Shown: positions 52,400 to 60,804 of the stretch, in pieces
How positions within the stretch are numbered: the stretch's first letter is position 1
Layout: every line of letters begins with the position of its first letter
DNA from: Marivita sp041725935
GTDB lineage: Bacteria; Pseudomonadota; Alphaproteobacteria; Rhodobacterales; Rhodobacteraceae
Length of the DNA stretch: 64,000 nucleotides
Assembly (NCBI GenBank): GCA_041725935.1
Contig: JBGRQD010000008.1
Location: 1-64,000, forward strand
Direction: 5' to 3'
Notes under the pieces: model-generated
Seen by the model: only the letters and a program-made list of their open reading frames with translations
Database searches by the model: none
Told to the model about the DNA's origin: nothing
Program-made: the position numbers and the translations under genes

Positions 52400-53113
52400 A
52401 TGACCTCGAAGACCGACCTGGCGCAGCGGCTGCGCGATCTGATCGATACTGCGGGATTTCGGCACAACGACCGTGTTCCGCCGGAACGAGAGCTGTGCCG
52501 CGCCTTGGGCACAACCCGCAATCAACTGCGCAAGGCGCTGGCAGAGCTTGAAGCACAGGGGCGCATTTGGCGGCATGTCGGACGAGGCACCTTCGTCGGG
52601 TCGCGCCCCGTGCTGAACCTGCGCGACGTCACCTATCTCGGCGATCAGATCAAACCCGAACAGGTGGTCGCCGTGCGTTTTACCATCGAACCTCAGCTCT
52701 GCCGGCTTGCCGCCGTGCACGCAACGCGGTCAGATCGGGACCAGATGCGGCTCTGTGCGCAAAGGTGCAGAGAGGCTGAAGACTGGCGAGCCTACGAGGC
52801 GTGGGACAACAATCTGCATCACGCCATCGCTCGTGCGACCCGCAATCAGTTGTTTCTGTACTTCTTCGAGACCCTGAACGCGGTTCGCCGGTCGATCCTT
52901 TGGGGACAGCCGCGCGTGACACGCAAACCGGCAGAAGACTATTCGAGCTTTTTCGAACACGATGACATCGTGTCCGCCATTGGGGCGGGTGAGGGGGACT
53001 TGGCGGCAGCTGCGATGCTCGTGCATCTGCAATCGGTCTATTCCAGGATTTTGCCGAACGGCTCATCCTCAGAGCTTGCGCGCCAGTTTCCGACCGATAC
53101 CGGACATGCGTGA
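52400..53113 (+). CDS. GntR-family regulator, FadR subfamily
   Basis: About 237 residues. The winged helix (~1-70) has FRHNDRVPPERELCRALGTTRNQLRKALAELEAQGRIWRHVGRGTFVG. The FCD effector domain (~85-215) has the helical pattern AYEAWDNNLHHAIARATRNQLFLYFFETL with D-x3-H metal-site residues. ATG 52400 is the natural start; the open frame upstream to 52034 is antisense to FAH. It probably represses the divergent catabolic operon until a small acid ligand binds. Confidence 0.92.
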   Translation: MTSKTDLAQRLRDLIDTAGFRHNDRVPPERELCRALGTTRNQLRKALAELEAQGRIWRHVGRGTFVGSRPVLNLRDVTYLGDQIKPEQVVAVRFTIEPQLCRLAAVHATRSDRDQMRLCAQRCREAEDWRAYEAWDNNLHHAIARATRNQLFLYFFETLNAVRRSILWGQPRVTRKPAEDYSSFFEHDDIVSAIGAGEGDLAAAAMLVHLQSVYSRILPNGSSSELARQFPTDTGHA

Positions 53114-53153
53114 TCATGTCCTCGCGCGGAAATCCTGCGGATGCGCTCCGGCC

Positions 53154-54161
53154 TCAGGCCGCCACGGCACTTTCTGACAGATCGCCGAGAATCTGTGCCG
53201 CGATTTCGAAGGAGCGGATGCGTGCGCTGTGGTCGTGGATCATGCCGGTGACGATCAACTCGTCCGGCTGATAGGTGTCGACAAGTGCGCGCAGCCTGTC
53301 CCGCACCGTTGCGGCCGAGCCTGTGGCGGAGCAGGACAGGGCCTGTTCCACCTGTGCCATGACCGGTGCCGGTATCTCCTGGTGCAGGTCGCGGGTCGGA
53401 CGCGGCAGCTTGCCGGGCGTGCCAGTTCTGAGCCGTGCGAAGGCGAGAAGCTGCGAGGAGCGCAGGAACGTCGCCTCTGCATCGGTGGTCGCTGCACAGA
53501 CCCCGGCTGCCATCATCACATAGGGTTTGTCGAGCCGGTCAGAGGGCTGGAACGTGCTGCGATAGATCGTGAGTGCCTGCTCGAGCATGGCTGGCGCAAA
53601 ATGCGATGCAAACGCATAAGGCAACCCGAGCCAGGCGGCCAGTTGCGCGCCGTACAGACTGGACCCCAGGATCCAGACCGGAACATGGGTGCCGGTTCCG
53701 GGAATGGCGCGCACCGGCGTGGTGTCGGTGCTGTCTGCGAAATAGCTGATCAGCTCCTGCACATCCTGAGGGAAGCTTTCCTCGGGTGCCATGTGTCGAC
53801 GCAGCGCCCTGGCCGTGGCCATGTCAGAGCCGGGAGCCCGGCCCACACCCAGGTCGATCCGCCCCGGATAGAGCGTGGCGAGGGTTCCGAACTGTTCGGC
53901 GATCACAAGCGGCGCATGGTTGGGCAGCATGATGCCCCCGGCACCGATCCGCATCCGCGATGTCGCCGCAGCAACGTGCCCGATCACTACCGCGGTGGCG
54001 GCACTCGCAATGCCGGGCATGTTGTGATGCTCGGCCAACCAGTAGCGGTGATACCCAAAGCGTTCCGCAGCACGAGCGAGCTCGACGGTCGCGGCCAGAG
54101 CATCGGCGGCGGTCTTGCCTTCGGGAATGGGTGACAGGTCGAGAAGCGAGTATTTCTGCAT
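53154..54161 (-). CDS. Luciferase-like monooxygenase (LLM class, MsnO8-type)
   Basis: About 335 residues. It has SLLDLSPIPEGKTAADALAATVELARAAERFGYHRYWLAEHHNMPGIA, RIGAGGIMLPNHAPLVIAEQFGTLATLYPGRIDLGVGRAPG and VPVWILGSS, the flavin-dependent LLM fold. It needs reduced flavin from a separate reductase; the substrate is unknown. GGAGG lies 5 bp before ATG 54161. It stands alone. Confidence 0.92.
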   Translation of the reverse strand: MQKYSLLDLSPIPEGKTAADALAATVELARAAERFGYHRYWLAEHHNMPGIASAATAVVIGHVAAATSRMRIGAGGIMLPNHAPLVIAEQFGTLATLYPGRIDLGVGRAPGSDMATARALRRHMAPEESFPQDVQELISYFADSTDTTPVRAIPGTGTHVPVWILGSSLYGAQLAAWLGLPYAFASHFAPAMLEQALTIYRSTFQPSDRLDKPYVMMAAGVCAATTDAEATFLRSSQLLAFARLRTGTPGKLPRPTRDLHQEIPAPVMAQVEQALSCSATGSAATVRDRLRALVDTYQPDELIVTGMIHDHSARIRSFEIAAQILGDLSESAVAA

Positions 54162-54608
54162 GGTAGCCTCCATTCGCCAATAGGTAATCATTCGACACGG
54201 TCAGACCAAGATGCGTTCAGTCTTGGGCGGTCAGTTTGGTTTGCTGCCCGCTCCGCCTGTCTGTCACCGCTGCAAAAACTGCAAACGGTCCAAGGATGCC
54301 ATTTGCGACACCATGAAACACGAGGAAACACGAGGCTTTTGATCATTTGAGCGCAAATTCCATCTGAGAACGCGACATCTGCTTCGATTGCGAGTGTTGT
54401 CAGGCCATCCGAGACAGTGATCGCGTGCCGCAGCGCTCCGGCACTGTAACAGGCGCTTGGCGCGTCATAAGTCAGTTCTGGGCCTGTCCCGCTTCCATGC
54501 CGCGTGAGAACAGAAACTGAAGGTAGCCGTGTAAATGCGATCAGCAAACCCTCGAAAGAACAGGGGATTACAGTGTCGCCCCGACAACGGCCCTAATCGC
54601 ATGTGCCA
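54162..54608. other. Interval of 447 bp without a supportable gene
   Basis: A leftward frame of 119 codons (54188-54547) crosses it but has no ribosome site and mixed composition, so it is not called. A 10-bp tandem duplication, GAAACACGAG twice, is seen near 54316-54335. The part next to 54161 should hold the monooxygenase promoter. Confidence 0.4.
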
Positions 54609-55574
54609 TCATCTGCCTTGTGATCCTCTGCGCAGCCACTCGTGCACAAAGGCCAGCTTTTTCTGGGCTTCCAAGGAAATTATGAACGGATACACATCCG
54701 CGAGTCCCATGGACCGATTGACGTGGTTGACCGCAGTGACCACCGAAATCGCCACCCTGATCAGGGAGATGGCGTCTGGTTCCGAGTATGGGTCCCAATC
54801 GGGATAGGGCAAAGCTGCAAATGAGAACCCAGCCGATACGGCACTATCTGTGATGTCTGTCAGGTGCAGCAAATGCGCGGCTGTCTCGGCAAAGTCTTCG
54901 TGCGGATGCGCTGATGCATATGTTGTCAGGTGCTTCTGGTTCCAGTCCGCGGGCGGGCCATTGCTGTAATGACGTTGCAGCGCGGCTGAGTAATCCTCGC
55001 GTTCATCTCCAAAGACAGCGCGAAACGCTTCAAGGAAATCGGATCGCAGGCTGAGGCGCCACCAGAGCATATGCGCGATTTCGTGGCGCATGTGACCAAT
55101 CATGGTTCGGTAAGGTTCCTCAAGAGCCTCGCGGCGGGTTGTGCTAAGGACCGGGTCCGCTTCGGCGACGCTGATCGTGACCACGCCGTTCACATGACCC
55201 ATTGCAACGGGTGTCGGACCGTCGGCAAGCATGTGAAAGACCGGGGGCGTTCCCCGATCCTCGGGTCGGAACCAGTGCCAGCGACCCAAATTGTCGAGCG
55301 CCCACCGCTTCGCGGCTTCGGTCTGCGCCCAGTTGGAGAGAGCGTCGGGTATGGAAGTGTCCGGAGTGACGGCAGTCATTGCACAAGAGCGGCACAGCGC
55401 GCCGGGTTCTGGCGCTATCCAGTTGCAGCCAAGCAACTCGCGGTTCGCGCAGAAGGGCGATGTCGGGATGAACGCACGCGCCTGGGGGTCATAGCCTACC
55501 GGAGTTCCATCTGCCGTGTTCAGATTGTGAAACCAAAGCGAGCCGGCCCCAACCGGATTGGAAAAAACGTACAT
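54609..55574 (-). CDS. Putative zinc-binding metallopeptidase with N-terminal zinc ribbon
   Basis: A 321-residue protein. Cys42, Cys50, Cys61 and Cys64 form a zinc ribbon. The peptidase part has the zincin motif H164-E-I-A-H168 in HMRHEIAHMLWWR and the downstream PHEDFAETAAHLLHLTD, which supplies the third ligand. No signal peptide. Its N-terminus (MYVFSNPVGAGSLWFHN) matches a widespread proteobacterial family of unknown substrate. Confidence 0.85.
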   Translation of the reverse strand: MYVFSNPVGAGSLWFHNLNTADGTPVGYDPQARAFIPTSPFCANRELLGCNWIAPEPGALCRSCAMTAVTPDTSIPDALSNWAQTEAAKRWALDNLGRWHWFRPEDRGTPPVFHMLADGPTPVAMGHVNGVVTISVAEADPVLSTTRREALEEPYRTMIGHMRHEIAHMLWWRLSLRSDFLEAFRAVFGDEREDYSAALQRHYSNGPPADWNQKHLTTYASAHPHEDFAETAAHLLHLTDITDSAVSAGFSFAALPYPDWDPYSEPDAISLIRVAISVVTAVNHVNRSMGLADVYPFIISLEAQKKLAFVHEWLRRGSQGR

Positions 55575-55631
55575 GCAGGAATGGCTCCCAAGATTTTTTC
55601 AGGCAGATCAATCCATCAAGCTGGAGATCGC

Positions 55632-55760
55632 ATGAGCAAGTTGCGGGCAGCGTTCTCGCCAACCTTTGAGGCGACGTTACACCTGATTGATGAGGGCTTG
55701 GCAACTCCCGAACCGGACAAAGCCAACAACTTGGCCGCGAACTGCCGCTTTTCTGAGTGA
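55632..55760 (+). CDS. Possible 42-residue protein
   Basis: A short frame with GGAG 5 bp before the ATG (starts MSKLRAAFSPTFEATLHLID) in the 600-bp interval before the ATP-grasp gene. No family recognised and no conserved neighbour; it may be a chance frame or the start of a lost gene. Confidence 0.25.
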   Translation: MSKLRAAFSPTFEATLHLIDEGLATPEPDKANNLAANCRFSE

Positions 55761-55886
55761 AAATGGCTTGCGGCTCTCCGATGCCGCGGGCATCCCGGCC
55801 ATGATTCAGGAGTGCACATCGGCTCCGCAGGGAAGGGCAACTCAGCCCGCATTCACGGCAAGCAACGGTATGAAATCGGTCAATTT

Positions 55887-55903
55887 TTAGTTTTATAAAC
55901 TAA
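55887..55903. promoter_or_regulatory. Palindrome TTAGTTT-TAT-AAACTAA
   Basis: Perfect 7-bp arms in AT-rich DNA upstream of the ATP-grasp gene. The TTAGT...ACTAA core is shared with the second palindrome 179 bp downstream. It may be a regulator-binding site. Confidence 0.45.
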
Positions 55904-56081
55904 GCAATTTGAGGAGCGCTCTGAGCGCAACACCGTTTCTCGCATGAGCCGCGCTCTCAAGAAATGATCCTTTTAACAAAGTTAAAATGAACGAATGAGT
56001 GCTTTGCGAAGTTCCTTAGGAAGAAGTGAGGCATGCCGGCAGGCTGCCACAAGGTGCGTTTGAATTTTCAAGCGCACATCT

Positions 56082-56106
56082 ATATAGTTAGTAAAACTAA
56101 CTATAT
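56082..56106. promoter_or_regulatory. Palindrome ATATAGTTAGT-AAA-ACTAACTATAT
   Basis: Perfect 11-bp arms with a 3-bp centre, 69 bp before the ATP-grasp start. It is too AT-rich for a terminator and resembles MarR/TetR-type operators. The cognate regulator is not adjacent. Confidence 0.55.
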
Positions 56107-56175
56107 TTGCAGAGCGTGTGGGTGGATCTGACTGGGTTCTCCGCATGTTGGACCCATGACAAAGGAGACTGAGCT

Positions 56176-57483
56176 ATCTCGAAATCATCAGAAGCCCCTC
56201 TCGCCCGAGACGTCTCGAACTGGACCGATCCGACCTTGGACTCGGTCAAAGGAACGGAAACGCCCAAAGACCCGAACAAGGGGTATGTCGCCTTGTTGGG
56301 CTGGAGCGTCAACGCCATCAAGGCCGCCCAGGCATTCGATCGTTGCTATATCGTGGTCGCCCCCGACTGGGCCGCTGACTTTTGCGAAGCGAACAAGATT
56401 CCCTTCATCCAGTGGGATTTCGCGCGTTTGAACGACCGGTCCATCGAAATTGCCCAAAGGCTCAAGGAGGAAGGTGTCGATGTCGCCATACCGCTTTTTG
56501 AGGAAACGGTGGAATGGGCCGGAGCGATCAACTCGGTCCTGATGGACCAGCCCCGCATGTATGGGCAATCCGTTTTGTTCCGCGACAAAGCCCTGATGAA
56601 GCGTCGCGCCCAATTGGGTGGCATTCGTGTTGGTATCTTTGAGGAAGCCTACGAGAAAGACGACATCGTCCGCTTTATGAAGAGGGTGAACCAAACGCTG
56701 CTGAAGCTCGATGGCGACCCCGATGATCCGATTCACGTCAAGGCCTTCGACAAGGCAGGGTGTCTTGGCCACAGGATGATCCGGGATATCGAGGACATCG
56801 ACAAGATTCCGGACGAAGAATATCCGCTCCTGATGGAAAGCCATCTTGATGGCTGGGAATTTGCAGTCGAGGCTTGGGTCCACGATGGCGAAATCAAATT
56901 TCTGAACATTTCGGAGTACGTTACGCTTGGTTATTCCGTATTTGTCCCTGCCACTCGGGAGCTTGAAAGCTGGCGCAACGCCATCACCAAGCAGATCGAG
57001 AAATTGATCAAGACGTTCGATATCAAGTTCGGCCAGATCCATCCGGAGTATTTCGTGACGTCCGACGGCGAGATGTACTTTGGTGAGGTCGCGTATCGTC
57101 CACCCGGTTTTAAGGCCTTTGAGCTGATCGAACGCGCCTACGGCTTCAACGCTTATCAAGCCAATATCCTGGTATTCGATCCCAAGAGCACCAAGGAGGA
57201 GGTGGATGCCTTTTTCCCGCGCGAGGTCGAAGACGCGAAGGGTTATGCCGGTTGTTTTGGCGTTTACCCACGCCGTCGTGTTGTCAGCAAACTTGAGATG
57301 CCAAAGGAAACATCGGAACACCCGTATTTTGACACCCACGAGTTGCTGTCGCCCACGCAGGAAACCGTACCGGATCGATCTGCCTTCGGGACCCATTGGG
57401 GCTTGGTATTTTTCTTCGGCGACGACCCGATCAAAATGCGCGATCTGCTCAAAGCGCAGGAAGAGTTGGATTTCTACGTGTAG
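56176..57483 (+). CDS. ATP-grasp ligase-like protein, apparent ATC start
   Basis: About 435 residues. The N-terminal pre-ATP-grasp domain has GYVALLGWSVNAIKAAQAF and VDVAIPLFEETVEWAG; the ATP-grasp core has PLLMESHLDGWEFAVEAWVHDGEIKF, FGQIHPEYFVTSDGEMYFGEVAYRPPG, with Glu/His metal residues. It resembles carboxylate-amine ligases of the BacD/carnosine-synthase type. The best-placed start is ATC 56176, 8 bp after AAAGGAG, followed by coding-like SKSSEAPLARDVSNW; the first conventional start is TTG 56236, without a ribosome site. A stop lies directly upstream at 56170. Confidence 0.8.
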   Translation: MSKSSEAPLARDVSNWTDPTLDSVKGTETPKDPNKGYVALLGWSVNAIKAAQAFDRCYIVVAPDWAADFCEANKIPFIQWDFARLNDRSIEIAQRLKEEGVDVAIPLFEETVEWAGAINSVLMDQPRMYGQSVLFRDKALMKRRAQLGGIRVGIFEEAYEKDDIVRFMKRVNQTLLKLDGDPDDPIHVKAFDKAGCLGHRMIRDIEDIDKIPDEEYPLLMESHLDGWEFAVEAWVHDGEIKFLNISEYVTLGYSVFVPATRELESWRNAITKQIEKLIKTFDIKFGQIHPEYFVTSDGEMYFGEVAYRPPGFKAFELIERAYGFNAYQANILVFDPKSTKEEVDAFFPREVEDAKGYAGCFGVYPRRRVVSKLEMPKETSEHPYFDTHELLSPTQETVPDRSAFGTHWGLVFFFGDDPIKMRDLLKAQEELDFYV

Positions 57484-57522
57484 CGAGTTTTCCGCCGCCT
57501 TGGATCGACATGAACTGTGTTC

Positions 57523-57840
57523 TCAGGTTCCGGAAAGGAAATGTACAATCACTGCTCCGGCGTAGACCGTCATCAGAAGAATGCTTTCCATGCCGATCCG
57601 GGCGGGACCCTGCTTTCCTAGGATAGGCCGCGGCATGTTCGAGATTGATCCTGCGATAGAATATGTTGGCGAAGGACAAGAGCAGCGTCTGCGCCGCGAT
57701 CCCGCCCACGCTGTTCGACAGGGCAAGCGATACCCGTCCATCGAGCGCGGCCGTGATCGAAACAATCGCGCCGCTGAACGATGTGGCAGCGCCCGGCAGG
57801 ATCGTTGTTGAAAGGTCGCCCCACTTTATTAATTCCTGTC
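57523..57840 (-). pseudogene. Remnant of a CaCA-family Na+/Ca2+ exchanger (frameshifted, truncated)
   Basis: The leftward frame gives ILPGAATSFSGAIVSITAAL, GRVSLALSNSVGGIAAQTLL and FANIFYRRINLEHAAA, the alpha-repeat region of exchangers. Near 57625 the likeness moves to another frame (ARIGMESILLMTVYAGAVIV). One alpha repeat and most membrane segments are missing and no start fits. It lies between two genes that point right, so it is a dead inserted or formerly complete neighbour. The remaining bases to 58185 hold no gene. Confidence 0.6.
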
Positions 57841-58185
57841 TGTTCAGATCGATTTCGAGAGACGAACGCGGCGAAGCAGCGACAAGTTCAGCGGGCTTTT
57901 TCTGCAGTTTCTGGCTCCAAGTTTTCGACGACAAACCCGGCGAGGGATAAAGTTCCGCACAGGGCAAATCGCAGTGACAATTTCAATGGCTGCCGGTTCA
58001 GTTCAGAGTAGCGTCCAAAAGACAATCCGGGGCGCGGTGAGCTGCGCACAACGCTTAGCGCACGTGAAACTCTCTCCCGGATTTCGAGATAGCGAAAAGG
58101 TCATCAGTCTCGACATCGCTGGGAAGATGGCCGAGTCTCCTGAAAAGAATACGAAACCAGATGACAAGACGAGAGGTGAGGGTGG

Positions 58186-59229
58186 ATGTCAAAGCGTGCC
58201 TTCTTCGAGATCGGCGGTGATTTGATTTCACCCGGCACGCGGCGGACCGTGGATCTGCCCGTCAGTTCACTGTCGGATCACACACCGGTCACGATGTCCG
58301 CACATGTGATCCACGGCAAGGTCGATGGTCCAACTGTCTTTGTCAGTGCGGGTGTGCATGGCGATGAAGTCATCGGGATCGAGATCGTTCGCCGTTTGCT
58401 CAAGTCAGCCGCCATACGCGGGCTGCGCGGTACGCTGATCGTGGTGCCTATCGTTAATTCTTTCGGGTTCATCAATAAATCCCGCTACCTCCCCGACCGC
58501 CGTGACCTCAACCGGTCTTTTCCGGGAAGCGAAGGCGGCTCGCTTGCCGCGCGCCTTGCAAATCTATTTCTGACCGAGATCGTTTCCCGAGCGGAAATCG
58601 GAATAGATTTGCATTCAGCTGCGATCCATCGCTTCAACTATCCGCAGGTTCGCATTTCGCCGAAGGATGCGAAAATGCGCGAACTGGCAAATGCGTTTGG
58701 CGCGCCGATCATCATGGAATCCCCCATTCGCCATGGGTCTCTGCGGCAGGCCGCGAAGGACCATGGCACGAACGTTCTGCTCTACGAAGCCGGGGAAGGT
58801 CTGCGTTTTGACGAGGTTTCCGTGCGGGTCGGTCAGGTCGGTATCCTCCGGGTTCTTAAGTCAGTCGGGATGATATCCGGTCGCGGCGTCGCATCTGCGA
58901 CTGCGCGCCCGCAGTTCTGTCCCTCAAGCAAGTGGTTGCGGGCCCCGATGGGTGGGCTGTTTCGAGGCTTGAAAGCGGGTGGTGATACGGTGCGCAGAGG
59001 CGAGATGCTTGGTATGGTCTCCGACCCCTTCGGCGAACACGAAAGTGAAATCGTCGCGCCGTTCGACGGGATCATCGTCGGCCGTGCGGTCATGCCGATC
59101 GTAAACGAAGGCGATGCGGTGTTCCACCTTGCGCAAATCCTTTCGGTCGACAAGACCGAGGACGCAATGGAGGATCATTCGTCTCAATTGGCAGACGATC
59201 CCATGTTCGACGAAGATGAAATCATCTGA
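58186..59229 (+). CDS. Succinylglutamate desuccinylase/aspartoacylase-family protein with C-terminal lipoyl-like domain
   Basis: A 347-residue protein. The zinc site is His58 and Glu61 in SAGVHGDEVIG and His143 in GIDLHSAA. RRDLNRSFPG is the substrate-loop motif. The C-terminal ~80 residues (GGLFRGLKAGGDTVRRGEMLG, then GIIVGRAVMPIVNEGDAVF) form a small barrel-sandwich domain, as in the DoeB/AstE-like branch. It removes an acyl group from an N-acyl amino acid. It lies 700 bp after the ATP-grasp gene, to which it is probably functionally tied. Confidence 0.88.
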   Translation: MSKRAFFEIGGDLISPGTRRTVDLPVSSLSDHTPVTMSAHVIHGKVDGPTVFVSAGVHGDEVIGIEIVRRLLKSAAIRGLRGTLIVVPIVNSFGFINKSRYLPDRRDLNRSFPGSEGGSLAARLANLFLTEIVSRAEIGIDLHSAAIHRFNYPQVRISPKDAKMRELANAFGAPIIMESPIRHGSLRQAAKDHGTNVLLYEAGEGLRFDEVSVRVGQVGILRVLKSVGMISGRGVASATARPQFCPSSKWLRAPMGGLFRGLKAGGDTVRRGEMLGMVSDPFGEHESEIVAPFDGIIVGRAVMPIVNEGDAVFHLAQILSVDKTEDAMEDHSSQLADDPMFDEDEII

Positions 59230-59272
59230 TTGCTAGGAAGTGACGCAACCCATTCTAGAATGTGCCCCGCTT

Positions 59273-60383
59273 GTGAACTCACGGTGAAGTGCAGTTCCGG
59301 ATATCTCGTTTTATTCCAGTCGGTTCTGAATTTCCATCATCTTGCTCTCGAAGACTTCTGCCGGTGTTCGAAAGCCGAGGCATTTGCGCGGCGTTGTGTT
59401 GAGGCGGTGGCAAATCGACTTCAAATATCGATTTGTCAGCGCCGTCGGTTCGGTCGAGCGGGGCAGGTACTTTCTCAACCTGTTGTTCGTGTTTTCCACG
59501 GTGCCCTTCTGATACGGTGCTTGCGGATCACAGAACCACGCATCAGCACCAATTCCGTCCTTGAGGCGCTGCCAGGCTGAGAATTCCGTACCGCGATCAA
59601 ATGTGATCGACTGACGCGCATCGGCGGGCAAGGGCGCCAGTCCTTGGATCAGCGACTCCATGATCGGTTTTGATTGGCGATCTTCATTGCGCATCACCAC
59701 GGTAAAACGGCTGACGCGCTCGACCAAGGAGGTCACGTTGACCTTTCCATGCTCCTTGCGAAACATCATCAAATCGCACTCCCAGTGGCCGAACTCCAAG
59801 CGCTCTGAGATGCGTTCAGGCCTGTGGGACAGGCTTTGAACGTCGAATATGTGGGTGCGGTTATGCCTACGATAGCCGCGGGGCCTGCGTCGACGACGGT
59901 GCTCCGGAAGGTGACGGTAGAACTGTTCCTCGCGACCATCCTTGGAGTAGGCAAACCGATAGATCGTCTCGTGACTCACACGGATCGGATGGCGTTCAAG
60001 CCGCATACGGCCTGCGATCTGTTCTGGTGACCAACCGGCCTTGAGCCGGTCTTCAATGGCGGCCTTTAACTCGGGGTGTACGATCATCTTTCGATGGATG
60101 GCCCGACGCTTCTCGTACATGCCCTGAGCGTTCAGCGCATAGTAGCCGTTCAGCTCAGGTAGTTCGATGTCAGTATAGCGGTTCCGCTTGATATCTCTGT
60201 AGATCGTGGAGGGGTCGCGACCCAACCGATCTGCAATCTCCGAAACCGGCATCTTGGCTTCGAGCCACTTTGCGAGTTTGCGTCGTTCTTCCAGTTTCAG
60301 GTGACAATAGTGGGTTCCCATTCTTCATACTCCGTGCAACTCTCTGTTTTGATACAGATTTTGCACTTCGTTTGTGAATCCAC
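59273..60383 (-). mobile_element. IS30-family insertion sequence
   Basis: About 1.1 kb. Imperfect terminal repeats are GTGAACTCACGGTGAAGTGCA at the left edge (59273-59293, shown here across its 21 positions as GTGAACTCAC then GGTGAAGTGCA) and TGCACTTCGTTTGTGAATCC (60362-60381) at the right; both share GAAGTGCA and a TCAC core when read inward. It encloses one intact transposase. The exact ends are uncertain by a few bases and a target duplication was not resolved. Confidence 0.75.
59311..60321 (-). CDS. IS30-family transposase
   Basis: A 336-residue protein. The N-terminal helix-turn-helix has LEERRKLAKWLEAKMPVSEIADRLGRDPSTIYRDIKRN. The DDE catalytic domain has Asp183 (WECDLM), Asp242 (TFDRGTEF) and Glu276 (KGTVENTN), with the IS30-type SHETIYRF and PQAPYQKGTVENTNNRLRKYLPR. 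The frame is complete, so the element may be active. Confidence 0.95.
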   Translation of the reverse strand: MGTHYCHLKLEERRKLAKWLEAKMPVSEIADRLGRDPSTIYRDIKRNRYTDIELPELNGYYALNAQGMYEKRRAIHRKMIVHPELKAAIEDRLKAGWSPEQIAGRMRLERHPIRVSHETIYRFAYSKDGREEQFYRHLPEHRRRRRPRGYRRHNRTHIFDVQSLSHRPERISERLEFGHWECDLMMFRKEHGKVNVTSLVERVSRFTVVMRNEDRQSKPIMESLIQGLAPLPADARQSITFDRGTEFSAWQRLKDGIGADAWFCDPQAPYQKGTVENTNNRLRKYLPRSTEPTALTNRYLKSICHRLNTTPRKCLGFRTPAEVFESKMMEIQNRLE

Positions 60384-60804
60384 TGCTGTGCATTCAAAAA
60401 TCTTATAAGGTAAATTATGTATTTTTGAGAGCAGCTGTATTCCGTGGCCGCAATAGCCCACGTCTATGGACGCTTGTTGATTTTCACTCGGACCTGAGCT
60501 GGTTTGCCGTTGCCGTTAGGCCGACCTTGTGGCGCAGTCTTTGCCCGGATCGTCGGGTCGAAAGCCCCCACCATGCCCCGATTACAGGAGAAAGCTTCAA
60601 ACGCAACGCTGTCGGCGACGACTGCACGACTTCTTCTTCGATCACCTTGTGAAACGGCGCCCGAAGCGCTTTCGGTATGGTTGCTGACATGTGCCTTCCT
60701 TCCACACAGACCAAAGTGCCATTCCGCCACCATCGGAATCCCAACAAGTCAAGTTTTGCACAGGACGCTCGAGGCCCGCATTGAGGCCGAGGAGCGGCTT
60801 CGTC
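60384..60804. other. Interval between IS element and kinase gene; one doubtful small frame
   Basis: 421 bp. A leftward frame 60484-60690 (68 codons, MSATIPKALRAPFHKVIEEE at its start) has GGAAGG just upstream and could be a small or truncated gene. Nothing recognisable otherwise. The IS may have removed a neighbouring promoter or gene end. Confidence 0.3.

Noticed and set aside
54316..54335. GAAACACGAG tandem repeat as a repeat array or CRISPR
   Set aside because: Only two adjacent 10-bp copies without spacers; a simple local duplication.
54188..54547. 119-codon leftward frame between the monooxygenase and metallopeptidase genes
   Set aside because: No ribosome site, Cys/Trp-rich C-terminal half, no recognisable fold; kept only as a note on the interval.
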